From: Chengkuizengella marina
Lineage (GTDB): Bacteria > Bacillota > Bacilli > Paenibacillales > KCTC-33759
Reading direction: 5' to 3'
Assembly: GCF_009910845.1 (NCBI RefSeq)
Contig: NZ_SIJB01000027.1
Location: 109,008 to 173,007, forward strand
DNA length: 64,000 bases
Made by a program: the position numbers and the translations under genes. Of the stretch, positions 8,945 to 19,224 are shown one piece after another. Each line of letters opens with the position of its first letter. The stretch's first letter is position 1. Under the pieces are notes generated by a model. The model did not search any database, was not told the DNA's origin, and was given only the letters and a program-made list of their open reading frames with translations.

Positions 8945-11350
8945 TCACGTTTGTATTTGATTTAAAATCCACTGTGTCATTTCATAAGTTGTAGAGTATT
9001 CAAAAATTTTTTCGATTTCAGACTGATGCCACCTTTGTTTGTATAAACTGGATGAGTCAAGACTACTTTTTTGTGGTGATTTTAAACAACGATAGGAAGC
9101 ACCTTCCTTTCGAATGAAAGATAATTCTTCAAATACACCAATCATAAATTGTATCATATCTTTTGATAAACTTGAACGTTTGCTTAAATTTTCCAAGAAT
9201 AGCCGGTCATTAATCTCCCAACTATTTTTATTTAGTAACGAAACATATATATTTTTAAAAGCTTCTCTTGATGGCAGTCCTTTTAAGGCACTATTATTTC
9301 TATTTTTATGAACTACATATATTCGTTGAATAGATTGATATTTTTTGAACACAGATTCAATTAAATGAATTTGATTTGGGATAGAATATACAACAAAATC
9401 TGTCACCTGAATATTTGTATTCAACCTTGTTAAATTACTTTTTAACTGAACTAAATTTCCATCATCATTTAAAGTATAAAAGAACTCCGCAGCTTGCATA
9501 TGCTCATCAAAATCTGCTATGTGATCTTCAGTATCTAACAATACGGCCAGCTGCACATTGTCCTTACTTTTTAATTGCCGGATGCTCTTCGTAAATTTAT
9601 CAACTTGATGATTTCTCCAATCAAAAACTTGACGATTTGGGATACGGATATCTTTTATAAATAATTGCGGTTTTCTCATTCCATTCCATTCATTAATAGA
9701 TAATTCTCCAATTACATCTACTTTTGCTTCCGTAGATATATATTGATCCAAATCTCCTTTTCCAAATCCTATAGCTTCCATTGAACAACTAACTTCGTTA
9801 AACACTTGAGATAAAACTAACTTTAAGTGTTGCTTTTCTTTGCCAAGTCTATTTTTTTGAAGAATGTGTAAATCTTTTAAAACTAAATTTGGAGATGGAT
9901 TACCTGATCCATATGGTGCAAACATAGACTCCATTTTTTCGATTAATGGAATTGTAATCTCTTGTAATTCACTTTCTATATCAGCTTGAATCTCAGGTAT
10001 AAAATCTTCCTCTGTCAACCAGTTCACCGCTAATTCATTCAGTTGAGTCCTTAATTGTAATATATTTTTTTCTTGCATGGACAAACCAGCTGCTGCTTCA
10101 TGTCCGCCAAAATGATCTAACAATGGTTCACAACTAGATAAAGCTTTATATATATTAAATCCAGCAATCGAACGTGCAGATCCTTTTGCTATACCTGTTT
10201 CTTTATCAACATGAAGTACTATAACAGGTCGATAGTATTTTTCTAATATTTTAGAGGCAACAATACCAATTACACCGATATTCCATCCCTCATTTGCCAC
10301 TACAATAACATTTTGAGAATTAGATTCCAGTGTTTTTTCTATTTTATTTAGTGCTTCAGCTGTTATTTGATTTACTAATGATTGGCGTTCTTTATTTAAA
10401 ATATCTAACTCATATGCTAAATTCTGTGCTTCATCTTCACTACTAGCCGTTAAAAGCTTTACAACGTCCTCAGCGTGCTGTAATCTGCCGCCTGCATTAA
10501 TTCGAGGACCAAGTGCAAAACCGATGTGCATACTAGATAGATTTGACGAATCTACCTCTGCAACATCTAATAATGCTCTTAATCCAACAATAGATGTATT
10601 TTTCATTTTTTCTATACCAAGTTTTACGATTAAACGATTCTCATCTGCTAATGGCATTAAATCAGCTACGGTACCAATTGAAGCTATTTCTAAAAATTCA
10701 TCAGGTATATGTCCAAGCAAAGCATGCCCTAATTTTAAAGCCACACCTACACCAGCCAATTGTTTAAATGGGTATTGGCAATGAGATATTTTTGGGTTAA
10801 TAATCGCAAGAGCATCAGGTAATATTTCAGGAGGTTCATGATGATCTGTAACAAGCACATCCAACCCCAGTTCATTTGCGTAGTGAATTTGATCCACTGC
10901 ACTTATTCCGTTATCTACTGTAATAACTAGAGATATACCTTCTTTGTGGGCCTTTTGAATAGCCTCCACATTTAACCCATACCCCTCACTGAATCGATCA
11001 GGTATATAGTAATCAAAGTCAGCATTCAATTTTGAAAGTAAAAAGTACATTAAAGTTGTACTACTCACTCCATCGGCATCATAATCACCATAGATTCTAA
11101 TCTTTTCGCCTGCTTGAATTGCTTTTTTTATTCTTGCCGTTGTTTCTTTCATCCCAGTCATTAAAAAGGGATCATGAAACATTTGATTATCTGTTTTTAA
11201 AAAGTTTTCTGCTTGTTGTTTACTTTGAATTCCTCTCACAACAAGTAGTTTTGCTATAAGCAGTGGAATAGCTAAATCTGAGCTTAGCTGATCAATTAAT
11301 TCTTGATTTGTATCTTCTGGTAATATCCATTTAGACTTTGATTGAAGCAT
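8945..11350 (-). CDS. recJ: Single-stranded-DNA-specific exonuclease RecJ
   Basis: An 801-residue protein with the DHH phosphoesterase motifs YGDYDADGVSS and TDHHEPP, the DHHA1 region (SARSIAGFNIYKAL...GGHEAAAG) and an OB-fold segment. A long C-terminal extension is found in Bacillales RecJ proteins (about 780-800 residues) but not in the shorter E. coli enzyme. RecJ degrades ssDNA 5' to 3' in recombination and mismatch or base-excision repair. TTAGGAGAATAAC precedes the ATG. It heads the recJ-apt unit; the CDF transporter gene ends 56 bases upstream. Confidence 0.96.
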   Translation of the reverse strand: MLQSKSKWILPEDTNQELIDQLSSDLAIPLLIAKLLVVRGIQSKQQAENFLKTDNQMFHDPFLMTGMKETTARIKKAIQAGEKIRIYGDYDADGVSSTTLMYFLLSKLNADFDYYIPDRFSEGYGLNVEAIQKAHKEGISLVITVDNGISAVDQIHYANELGLDVLVTDHHEPPEILPDALAIINPKISHCQYPFKQLAGVGVALKLGHALLGHIPDEFLEIASIGTVADLMPLADENRLIVKLGIEKMKNTSIVGLRALLDVAEVDSSNLSSMHIGFALGPRINAGGRLQHAEDVVKLLTASSEDEAQNLAYELDILNKERQSLVNQITAEALNKIEKTLESNSQNVIVVANEGWNIGVIGIVASKILEKYYRPVIVLHVDKETGIAKGSARSIAGFNIYKALSSCEPLLDHFGGHEAAAGLSMQEKNILQLRTQLNELAVNWLTEEDFIPEIQADIESELQEITIPLIEKMESMFAPYGSGNPSPNLVLKDLHILQKNRLGKEKQHLKLVLSQVFNEVSCSMEAIGFGKGDLDQYISTEAKVDVIGELSINEWNGMRKPQLFIKDIRIPNRQVFDWRNHQVDKFTKSIRQLKSKDNVQLAVLLDTEDHIADFDEHMQAAEFFYTLNDDGNLVQLKSNLTRLNTNIQVTDFVVYSIPNQIHLIESVFKKYQSIQRIYVVHKNRNNSALKGLPSREAFKNIYVSLLNKNSWEINDRLFLENLSKRSSLSKDMIQFMIGVFEELSFIRKEGASYRCLKSPQKSSLDSSSLYKQRWHQSEIEKIFEYSTTYEMTQWILNQIQT

Positions 11351-11406
11351 GTTATTCTCCTAACAATTGTATAGGGTATCATTACATTACAAATAAAATT
11401 ACACTA

Positions 11407-12363
11407 TTAATGTAATATGTTTGAGAAACCGTTTGGATCAGAATCCACATTATTTTTGTAAGGGTACCCAGGATCATAAGGATTCACATGTACAAACACA
11501 TCTGATACATTACTATGTTGCTTTATCAGCCTTTTCTTTACCATTTTACCTATTTTGTGACCATCAAGAACAGATATTTTTGGATTTACACTGAGTTTCA
11601 CATCAACAATAACATAATAACCATGTTCTCTTGCTCTAAGTTCATTAATAGCAAGTACACCAGGTACAGCTTCGATTGTTTTGTGTAATCCCTCTGTATC
11701 TTCTTGATGAAGCACATGGTCCATTGTATTATGTATGGATTCTTTTATCAATCTGTATCCCATAATAAATACTAAAATAGCAACAAAAATCCCAGCAATT
11801 GGATCTAAATAATACATCCACGAGTAATTAAAATAATCACCGATAAGAGCTCCTGATATTCCGATTAAAACAGCAATGGATGAAAATACGTCTGAACGAT
11901 GCTCCCATGCATTTGCAATCAATGCCTGACTAGAAAGCTTTTTTCCTAAACGATATTTATATTGAAACATCAACTCTTTTAATAAAATGGAAAATAGTAT
12001 GGCATATATTGCATACGTTGCTGGAGCTGTCTCAACTCCATTATAAATGGATTTCACTGCGCTAATACCAACTTCAATGCTAACTAAAATTAATAAAAGT
12101 GAAACTATAATCGCAGCGATAGGCTCCGCTTTGCCATGTCCATATGGATGGTCTTTATCAGGTGGTAATTTTGCAGCTTTTAATCCAACTAAGACGGCGA
12201 AAGAACCTGCAATATCGGATGCAGAATGAACTGCATCCGCAATTAATGCTTTACTATTTGCTGTTATACCAATCGTACCTTTAACGATGACTAAGATTAA
12301 ATTCCCTACGATTCCAACCCAAGCTGCAAATTCAGCTTTATTAAATCGTCGATCTACAGACAA
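11407..12363 (-). CDS. Cation diffusion facilitator (CDF) transporter
   Basis: A 318-residue protein with six predicted membrane segments and a C-terminal cytoplasmic domain of about 100 residues. It shows the CDF signature ALIADAVHSASDIAGS in segment 2 and HRSDVFSS in segment 5, which supply the Asp and His ligands of the transport site, and the loop HPYGHGKAEPIAA. CDF proteins export Zn2+, Mn2+, Fe2+ or Co2+ against protons; the metal cannot be fixed from sequence. TTG 12363 is preferred because GAGGAG lies eight bases upstream. A CDF gene near recJ and secDF is common in Bacillales. Confidence 0.93.
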   Translation of the reverse strand: MSVDRRFNKAEFAAWVGIVGNLILVIVKGTIGITANSKALIADAVHSASDIAGSFAVLVGLKAAKLPPDKDHPYGHGKAEPIAAIIVSLLLILVSIEVGISAVKSIYNGVETAPATYAIYAILFSILLKELMFQYKYRLGKKLSSQALIANAWEHRSDVFSSIAVLIGISGALIGDYFNYSWMYYLDPIAGIFVAILVFIMGYRLIKESIHNTMDHVLHQEDTEGLHKTIEAVPGVLAINELRAREHGYYVIVDVKLSVNPKISVLDGHKIGKMVKKRLIKQHSNVSDVFVHVNPYDPGYPYKNNVDSDPNGFSNILH

Positions 12364-12406
12364 TGAGTTCACTCCTCGAATTAATAAATCACATTTGAAA
12401 TTATAT

Positions 12407-13321
12407 TTAAGAGTTCAATACTTCCGCTTTTTTCTTTTTAAGGGACTTACTTTTTAGAATTAACCATAACTGACTTGCAATAAAAATAGAGGAATATGCC
12501 CCACTAATTAAGCCGATTAACATGGCAAGAGAAAATAACTTAATGGACTCACTTCCAAAAATAAATAAACATATGGCTGCAAATACAACCGTTAATGCCG
12601 TATTAATTGACCTTGTTAAAGTTTGTCTAATACTAGTGTTTACCATACTTGACAAATCATTAAAGTTTTTGATTTTAAACTTCTGTAAGTTTTCACGAAT
12701 ACGGTCAAAAATAACAATCGTATCATTGATGGAGTAACCAATAATCGTCAAAATTGCAGCGACAAAAGGTAAATTGACTTCCAATTGAAAAATTGAAAAA
12801 ATACTGATGACAATGAAAGCATCATGAAGTAAGGCTACAACTGCAGTGAGTGCAAACCTCCATTCAAAACGAATACTAACATATATAATAATTCCAATAC
12901 TTGCAATGGCTACAGCATAAATCGCCTTTAAACCTAATTCTTTAGCAATTTCAGCATCCACTGTGTTTTCTTCGTACGATATCTGATCTTCCCCATATTC
13001 CATTTGGAACCCAGAAATGATTTCAATCCTCTCATTTTCTTCCAATACTTCTTCAAAACGGAAATTCACTCGATTATTCGAGTCTCCTGCAACTGTAATT
13101 GTCGAAGCCTCTAATCCAGCTTCTTGTATGATCTGCTCTGCTTTTTCTTTTGTAGTGGAGTTGTCACCCAAAAGTACATCTAACGTTGTACCTGATTTGA
13201 AATCAACTCCATAATTTAAATTAAATATAAGTAGAGCTAAAAGCCCTAATAACGTAATAGTAATAGAAATACTAAAAAACTTTTTTCTATTCTTCACAAA
13301 ATCAAAGTCTCTAAAGTTCAC
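12407..13321 (-). CDS. secF: Protein translocase subunit SecF
   Basis: A 304-residue protein with six membrane segments, the first-loop pattern YGVDFKSGTTLDV and the conserved block IGYSINDTIVIFDRIREN. SecF works with SecD to pull translocated proteins from SecYEG using the proton gradient. It starts at GTG 13321 inside the last codons of secD (11-base overlap), with AAAGGAGG about 10 bases upstream within secD, so the two are translationally coupled. B. subtilis has one fused SecDF; here the halves are separate genes. Confidence 0.96.
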   Translation of the reverse strand: MNFRDFDFVKNRKKFFSISITITLLGLLALLIFNLNYGVDFKSGTTLDVLLGDNSTTKEKAEQIIQEAGLEASTITVAGDSNNRVNFRFEEVLEENERIEIISGFQMEYGEDQISYEENTVDAEIAKELGLKAIYAVAIASIGIIIYVSIRFEWRFALTAVVALLHDAFIVISIFSIFQLEVNLPFVAAILTIIGYSINDTIVIFDRIRENLQKFKIKNFNDLSSMVNTSIRQTLTRSINTALTVVFAAICLFIFGSESIKLFSLAMLIGLISGAYSSIFIASQLWLILKSKSLKKKKAEVLNS

Positions 13322-14594
13322 TGATATCTGCCTCCTTTACACCGTAATAAACCGGCTTTTTAGCAATGTTGGCACGAATTAATAGATGTAAAAGCAGTCT
13401 GGAGAAGAATACATTTGTTATAATACTAACCAAAATACTTAAAATCAGAGTCAATGCAAAACCTTGTATCGACCCAGTTCCGATATAATATAAAACTAAT
13501 CCAGCTAATATCGTTGTAATGTTTGCATCCATTATCGTACGTAATGAATTTCTAGAACCTGCTCTTAAAGATGACAAGATACTCTTTCCACTTCTAATTT
13601 CTTCTCTAATTCTTTCGTATGTAATGATATTGGCATCCACTGCCATACCAATTCCTAATACAAAAGCAGCAATTCCAGGTAATGTTAAAGTTGCATTCAT
13701 CCAGTAAAAGACAAGCAATAACATCCATGTATAAACGGTTAATGTAACACAAGCAATAATTCCTGGCAATCTATAAAAACCAAGCATAAATATCAGTATA
13801 ACAACGAAACCAATGATTCCTGCTGTAATCGTTTGCTGCAATGATAATTCCCCTAAGGAAGCTCCTACACTTTGTGTGTATTTTTCTGTTAAGTTCACAG
13901 GTAACGCACCTAAGTTAATTATACCTGCTAATTCTTCAGCTTCATCAAAAGTATAAGCACCTTCAATCTGTGCAACACCATTAGAAATTATTACGCCTAC
14001 ACGTGGTGTCGAAATCTCTTCGTCGTCTAAATATATCGCCAATATATTATTTGGATAGCTGTAACTACTTAACCTTTGAGTAATGGATTTAAATTTCTCT
14101 GCATCCTTCACCTCAATAGTTACATAAGGCTGCTTAGTGGTTTGTTCAAATGCAACCTTTGCTGCCCCTTCTACAAAGTCGCTTCCATTCATTTCTACTT
14201 TACAAAATTCAGATGGATCTTCACAGCCATCATTACTTCTGAACGTTAGTTCAGCAGGTTTTTTCATTATTTGTCTTACTTCTTCTTGATTTTCAACCCC
14301 TGCTAAACGCACTCTAATTCGATCTTGACCTTCAGGATAAATCTCAGGTTCACTAATTCCTTGTGCATCTGCACGTAGCTGAAGACTTCTAGCTGCCTCA
14401 CGTAATAGCTCCTGATCCATAACTTGAGATTCATCAACCGGTTCAGCTGTATACAATATTTCAAAACCGCCTTTTAAATCTAAACCAAGTTTAACATTAT
14501 TTACGATTCCCGGGCTCGTCCAAACCATGACCACAATTGTGGTGATTACAATCAGTATGAAAGCAATCAGTCTTTTTGTATGTACCACTACCAT
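13311..14594 (-). CDS. secD: Protein translocase subunit SecD
   Basis: A 427-residue protein with one N-terminal membrane segment, a large external P1 domain (about 35-235) and five C-terminal membrane segments. Family motifs are LGLDLKGGFEILY and GIGMAVDANIITYERIREE, the latter carrying the Asp and Arg of proton-driven motion. ATG 14594 is chosen because AAGGGAG precedes it; an upstream TTG (14606) would use that site as coding sequence. It overlaps secF and acts with it and probably YajC at the Sec translocon. Confidence 0.96.
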   Translation of the reverse strand: MVVVHTKRLIAFILIVITTIVVMVWTSPGIVNNVKLGLDLKGGFEILYTAEPVDESQVMDQELLREAARSLQLRADAQGISEPEIYPEGQDRIRVRLAGVENQEEVRQIMKKPAELTFRSNDGCEDPSEFCKVEMNGSDFVEGAAKVAFEQTTKQPYVTIEVKDAEKFKSITQRLSSYSYPNNILAIYLDDEEISTPRVGVIISNGVAQIEGAYTFDEAEELAGIINLGALPVNLTEKYTQSVGASLGELSLQQTITAGIIGFVVILIFMLGFYRLPGIIACVTLTVYTWMLLLVFYWMNATLTLPGIAAFVLGIGMAVDANIITYERIREEIRSGKSILSSLRAGSRNSLRTIMDANITTILAGLVLYYIGTGSIQGFALTLILSILVSIITNVFFSRLLLHLLIRANIAKKPVYYGVKEADISEL

Positions 14595-14665
14595 TTCTCC
14601 CTTCAAAACTCAGTAGTCCTATTATACCTACCCCAAATTATTGAGTCAATTCTCCATGGAATTCA

Positions 14666-15031
14666 CTATCTTACATCTTTATATGCATTCATGGTTAACC
14701 AATTCATAAAATGGGTTACCTTTAAAGTTAAGATATCATTTACAATTTTATGTAAATTAGGAATTCCTTCTTTTTTGTATTTATTACTAATGCATTCCCA
14801 TATTTCATGACCAGTTACATGATCGTATCCTATCATTCTAAATTCTTCTGCTTTACTTAAACATAATTCCTCAATCGTTTGACTTAATTCATTCTCATCC
14901 AACTCATGTACTTTATTCTTATTGTATGAATCTTCTTTAATTTCAGATTGAAAAGAATTTGATTGTTCACTAAGATCATCTTCAATAATGAAATTTCCTT
15001 CATCTTCAGCTTCCCATAATTTTCTATCCAT
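14666..15031 (-). CDS. comN: ComN-like post-transcriptional regulator
   Basis: A protein of 121 residues (124 from an ATG at 15040). The C-terminal 75 residues (LCLSKAEEFRMIGYDHVTGHEIWECI...) match the small ComN/YrzD family, which in B. subtilis controls comE mRNA localisation after transcription. The N-terminal 45 residues are acidic and low-complexity, longer than in the B. subtilis protein. GGGGAGG lies one base before ATG 15040 and ten before ATG 15031, so the second is the likelier start. Position between spoVB and secD agrees with the B. subtilis order and supports the call. Confidence 0.8.
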   Translation of the reverse strand: MDRKLWEAEDEGNFIIEDDLSEQSNSFQSEIKEDSYNKNKVHELDENELSQTIEELCLSKAEEFRMIGYDHVTGHEIWECISNKYKKEGIPNLHKIVNDILTLKVTHFMNWLTMNAYKDVR

Positions 15032-15215
15032 TTGATTCATTCCTCCCCAGTTGTAAGCTTAAGTTATTATTTCGATAAACCCCACCTGAATCCTCCCAAA
15101 CAAAACTTTTTCATCACAAAATCATATTCTCTGCATGAGCTAGGACATGTTGTGCATATCCATTATATATAACTTTGTCCAAATTACATAATGAAGAAGG
15201 AAGAAGGTATCCATT

Positions 15216-16790
15216 GTGACTAAGCAATCATTTATTAAAGGGACTATGATTCTATTAGCAGCAGGGATGATAAATCGCATATTAGGATTTGTTCCAAGAA
15301 TTATGTTACCAAGAATTATTGGAGCCGAAGGTATTGGTTTATATCAAATGGGATATCCTTTTCTCATTGTGATTATCACAATTGTAACAGGCGGTATTCC
15401 ATTAGCCATTGCTAAACTTGTGGCTGAGTCAGAATCTAAAGGAGAAAGAGAGCGCTCAAAAAGTATTTTATTCGTCTCTCTTTGTTTAACAATAACTTTA
15501 AGTACATTTTTTACATTATTTTGTTTCATTGCCTCACCATGGATTACAAATAACCTTCTTACAGATGAACGGGTATTTTATACTTTCTTATCGATGAGCC
15601 CAATTATTTTATTTGTTAGTATTTCTGCAGTATTTCGAGGATATTTTCAAGGGCTGCATAACATGATACCTACCGCAGTCTCATCCATAACTGAAACCAT
15701 CGTTCGTTCGATTACAATGCTTTTATTTTCTTATATTGTTTTACCCTATGGTGTAGAATATGCAGCAGCAGCGGCTATGATTGGGGTTGTGCTTGGAGAG
15801 TTAGCTGGGATGTGTATTTTACTTGTCAAATATAAAAATAGTCAAAATAGAAGGAGCCATGTTTTTGAAAATAATAAAACCAAATTTAGTAAAAATCAAA
15901 AAGATCATTTTGCTAATTTAAAAACAATGGTACGTATTTCTGTACCTGTTACTGCCAGTAAACTTGTAGGCTCTGGAGCATATTTTCTAGAATCTATAAT
16001 GATCGTGCAAAGTTTAGCTATCGCTGGTATTGCTACAAAAGTTGCTACTGCACAATATGGAATGTTACAAGGGATGGTTATTCCTATCCTATTGCTTCCC
16101 AGTGCACTTACCTATTCACTTTCAGTCTCTCTTGTCCCATCACTTTCTGAGGCCGCTGCGAAAGGTGACATGAAAACCATACATAAAAGATTACATCAAT
16201 CTTTAAGGCTTGCGTTAGTCACAGGTGCTCCTTTTATCATTATCATGTATTTTCTAGCAGATCCTTTATGCGCCTTCTTATACGGTGAAAATAATGAGGT
16301 CGGTGCCATGCTTAAAATGATGGCTCCTGCAGCTATATTTATATATTTTCAAGCTCCATTACAAGCTACATTACAGGCATTAAACAAAGCTGGCACTGCA
16401 TTATTAAATACCTTTATTGGTGCTTCAATAAAATTAACCCTGATATATGTCTTGGCAGCTAAATTAGAAATGGGTATTTTGGGAGCACTTATTGCCATTA
16501 GTATAAATATCATGTTAGTTACTTTACTTCATTTAAGAAGTGTGATGAATTATTTAAAATTTTATATGAAATTTTTAGATTTTATAAAAGTAGGTGTAGG
16601 TGGTTTCGCAATGAGTATTATGATTTTAATTATGGTGCAACAGCCGTGGATTGAATCAAATCTAGCCCAATTTTTATTGACTTGTACATTGAGCATTCTC
16701 ACTTATCTGTTAGTTATTATTTGGTTGAAACTCATAGACCGGTATGATTTAGTAAGAATCCCTTGGATTGGCAAATATTTTTCAAAATAA
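15216..16790 (+). CDS. spoVB: Stage V sporulation protein B (MOP-superfamily flippase)
   Basis: A 524-residue polytopic protein with about 14 membrane segments and the MurJ/MOP opening AAGMINRILGFVPRIMLPRIIGAEGIGLYQMGYPF. SpoVB is needed for spore cortex formation and is thought to move lipid-linked peptidoglycan precursors across the membrane. It starts at GTG 15216 with AAGGAAGAAGG upstream. The long loop at about 210-230 is basic. Its location beside comN and a yrbG-like gene reproduces the B. subtilis neighbourhood. Several SpoVB paralogues are usual in spore formers, so a paralogue is possible, but synteny favours SpoVB. Confidence 0.9.
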   Translation: MTKQSFIKGTMILLAAGMINRILGFVPRIMLPRIIGAEGIGLYQMGYPFLIVIITIVTGGIPLAIAKLVAESESKGERERSKSILFVSLCLTITLSTFFTLFCFIASPWITNNLLTDERVFYTFLSMSPIILFVSISAVFRGYFQGLHNMIPTAVSSITETIVRSITMLLFSYIVLPYGVEYAAAAAMIGVVLGELAGMCILLVKYKNSQNRRSHVFENNKTKFSKNQKDHFANLKTMVRISVPVTASKLVGSGAYFLESIMIVQSLAIAGIATKVATAQYGMLQGMVIPILLLPSALTYSLSVSLVPSLSEAAAKGDMKTIHKRLHQSLRLALVTGAPFIIIMYFLADPLCAFLYGENNEVGAMLKMMAPAAIFIYFQAPLQATLQALNKAGTALLNTFIGASIKLTLIYVLAAKLEMGILGALIAISINIMLVTLLHLRSVMNYLKFYMKFLDFIKVGVGGFAMSIMILIMVQQPWIESNLAQFLLTCTLSILTYLLVIIWLKLIDRYDLVRIPWIGKYFSK

Positions 16791-16795
16791 GTTAG

Positions 16796-17476
16796 TTATT
16801 CATCTTTTTCCTTTCTGTCAACAAACAATTCATTACGATGATTAATACTGCAAAAGAAGACTTCTTTGAAATCAAAAACCCCTTGCTCCTGAAGTTTATT
16901 TTTAAGCCAAAACCTTGTTTTATTTATTTTTTCTAGATGATCATCCTGCACCTTACCGTCCATAATTAATGGAACCGGCAAACCTTCATATCTAATATTT
17001 ACAGTATGATCTTTGTTGGAATTAAGATTCTCTTTTTTAATAACACTCAAATTTCCATTTGTTTCTAATATGGCAAACTCAACATCTCTCATATCCGTAA
17101 TGTTTTTGTGACGTAACTGTAACAATAAATCATCAAGATTATATCTTTGATTTTTCATCGCTTTTCGATTTAATCTTCCATTTTTTATAATCATACTGGG
17201 AGTCCCATCTAACCATTGCCTTAATTTTTCACTTTTCAAACTAATGAAGGCAGTTAGTATTTGAATCATCAATAAAATAATCATAGGTAAGATACCTTCT
17301 AACATGGGTCTATCCGTATCTTCAATAACTATGACAGCTATTTCTGCAATCATGATGGATACTACTAAGTCAATGACAGATAATTTCCCAATTTCCCTCT
17401 TTCCCATGATTCTCATAACGATGACTACGACTATATAAATTAAGGTTGTTCTTATTGTAATCCCCCAAATATCCAT
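16796..17476 (-). CDS. DUF421 membrane protein, YrbG-like
   Basis: A 226-residue protein with three N-terminal membrane segments, then a cytoplasmic DUF421/YetF-type domain (DGTPSMIIKNGRLNRKAMKNQRY, then DDLLLQLR). I start it at ATG 17476, with AAAGGAGG nine bases upstream; an earlier start at 17524 lacks a ribosome site. Family members are often expressed during sporulation or germination, but their biochemical role is unclear. The stop codon is only five bases from the spoVB stop, so the two genes converge and overlap in transcription unless termination occurs within coding sequence. Confidence 0.85.
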   Translation of the reverse strand: MDIWGITIRTTLIYIVVVIVMRIMGKREIGKLSVIDLVVSIMIAEIAVIVIEDTDRPMLEGILPMIILLMIQILTAFISLKSEKLRQWLDGTPSMIIKNGRLNRKAMKNQRYNLDDLLLQLRHKNITDMRDVEFAILETNGNLSVIKKENLNSNKDHTVNIRYEGLPVPLIMDGKVQDDHLEKINKTRFWLKNKLQEQGVFDFKEVFFCSINHRNELFVDRKEKDE

Positions 17477-17857
17477 TGAACCTGCCTCCTTTAAAAGCAA
17501 ACTCACAAAAGTGAAGTGAAGCATGGACCCTAAGTCATTATGGAATAGAAAATTTTTCTATATTAATATGTCGGATCTAAATAAGGTTCTTCAATTCAAT
17601 GGTATTGTAGCCGCTTCATAACTTTGTCATACAGGATAACACTTTATTAATTGTTGGTAGTAATTCCAAAACATTCCCTTGCTCAATAAAATACGCATGG
17701 AGGTAACTTTTTTCTTCCCAAAAAGAATTCTTTAATTCAAAAAAATGGTATGTACAGATCTTGGAATATTATGAATTTTTTCAAATAATATCAGTACTAA
17801 TTTTAAGTGCTTGACCATAAAATGTGTTAAGTGTTTCCATTCTGGAGGTGAATTATT
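17477..17857. other. Divergent intergenic region, no gene seen
   Basis: 381 AT-rich bases between the divergent YrbG-like and YrzE-like genes. It should hold both promoters. I see no ORF with a ribosome site and no strong sigma-A pair; sporulation-sigma promoters could be present but I cannot identify them reliably. Confidence 0.4.
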
Positions 17858-18241
17858 TTGAATAAAACGACACAAATGAAACCATTCTCCCCCATGTTAT
17901 CTGGTATTTTTTATGCATTTGTGGCACTGGCAATCTTAACATTAATCACATCCATTATTCTTAAATTCAGCAGCATGAAGGAAAGTTCATTAGATACATA
18001 TGTGTATCTCATTCATGGTCTATCTCTATTTATAGGTGGGTTTATTTCTGGAAGGGGAAAAGGGACTAAAGGTTGGTATTATGGTGGTTTATTAGGAACT
18101 GTGTATTGTATTTTAATACTAATGATCAGCTTTTTAGGATTTGACTCTTTAATACTAACTACAAAATCGATGATGTTTTTGGTATTATCTTTCCTCTTAG
18201 GAGCTATTGGTGGGATTTTTGGAGTTAATTTCAGAAAGTAA
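17858..18241 (+). CDS. TIGR04086-type small membrane protein, YrzE-like
   Basis: A 127-residue protein with four predicted membrane segments and glycine-rich turns (FIGGFISGRGKGTKGWYYGG, then LLGAIGGIFGVN), the pattern of the TIGR04086/DUF3792 family. It starts at TTG 17858 with GGAGGTGA eight bases upstream. The B. subtilis homologue yrzE is found in the same spoVB-yrbG neighbourhood, which supports orthology. No function is known. Confidence 0.8.
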   Translation: MNKTTQMKPFSPMLSGIFYAFVALAILTLITSIILKFSSMKESSLDTYVYLIHGLSLFIGGFISGRGKGTKGWYYGGLLGTVYCILILMISFLGFDSLILTTKSMMFLVLSFLLGAIGGIFGVNFRK

Positions 18242-18326
18242 GAACACTTTTTTACATCCTCCTTATTATATGCTATAATTAACAGTTGCTGATTGTGTTT
18301 ATAACGTATGTAAGGAGGGGGAAAAG

Positions 18327-19181
18327 TTGACTATTGAATCGATGACAGAAGTATATATATATATCTTTTTAACTATAGTGGTATTATTCGTATATCTCTA
18401 TCCTAAAAATCCTTTAACTCCCGCTCTTGTATCATTAAAACAATTTTTTACTTCGTGGAAAATGATACTTCACTTTGTTGCAATAGCATTCATTTTGTTT
18501 TTAAATAAAATTGAATTGACGATTGAAGAAAAAATGAGATTAAATTATGACCTTACCCCTCTGTTTCATAGATGGGAAGGAGATATAGTATATACAATTC
18601 AGAACTTCTTTCACAATGATTTGCTTACTAATGTTGTAGTTTATTTTTACGTTGTGGTATTTACTTCATTAATCATCGCTTCCTTTTTAGTTTATTTAAA
18701 TGAAAAAGATAATAAACTGTTTTATACTTTTTGTTATGCTATCATGCTTAACTACGGGATTGCGATTCCATTTTACTTATTTTTTCCTATTAATGAAGTT
18801 TGGGCACATGAACCTGCAGGCGTACAATTTCTAATGCTAGACGTTTTTCCTACGTTTGAAACTGAATATAGAGCTTTATCGGGATTAAATAACTGTTTCC
18901 CAAGTTTGCACACTTCCATTTCCGTAACTCTTTCTTTAATCGCTTTAAAATCAAACAATTTTAGATGGAAGACAATTGTTCTTATCAGTGCAGGTATTAT
19001 TATATTCTCTATATTTTATTTAGGGATTCATTGGATAACGGATATGATTGGTGGCGTATTACTTGCATTTTTTGCTTCTTATACCGCACAACGTATCGCT
19101 GACGGAAGGTTTAAACTCGGAAAAAGTAAAACAGAGCAATATGCTCAAAACAACCGTTCAGATGAAACTGTTGAACAATAA
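18327..19181 (+). CDS. PAP2-superfamily phosphatase / phosphotransferase (IPC-synthase-like)
   Basis: A 284-residue protein with about six membrane segments. It carries the PAP2 motifs FPSLHTS (193-196 SLHT, with catalytic H195) and GIHWITDMIGG (H235, D239), arranged as in the PAP2_3 subgroup that includes inositol phosphorylceramide synthases and bacterial lipid phosphatases. A lipid or isoprenoid phosphate is the likely substrate at the outer face of the membrane. It starts at TTG 18327 after a strong GGAGGGGG site, 85 bases past the YrzE-like gene, and ends before a bidirectional terminator. Substrate unknown. Confidence 0.85.
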   Translation: MTIESMTEVYIYIFLTIVVLFVYLYPKNPLTPALVSLKQFFTSWKMILHFVAIAFILFLNKIELTIEEKMRLNYDLTPLFHRWEGDIVYTIQNFFHNDLLTNVVVYFYVVVFTSLIIASFLVYLNEKDNKLFYTFCYAIMLNYGIAIPFYLFFPINEVWAHEPAGVQFLMLDVFPTFETEYRALSGLNNCFPSLHTSISVTLSLIALKSNNFRWKTIVLISAGIIIFSIFYLGIHWITDMIGGVLLAFFASYTAQRIADGRFKLGKSKTEQYAQNNRSDETVEQ

Positions 19182-19224
19182 AATAAATAGCCCTATTTTT
19201 AATAGTGGTGACATATTATATGTT

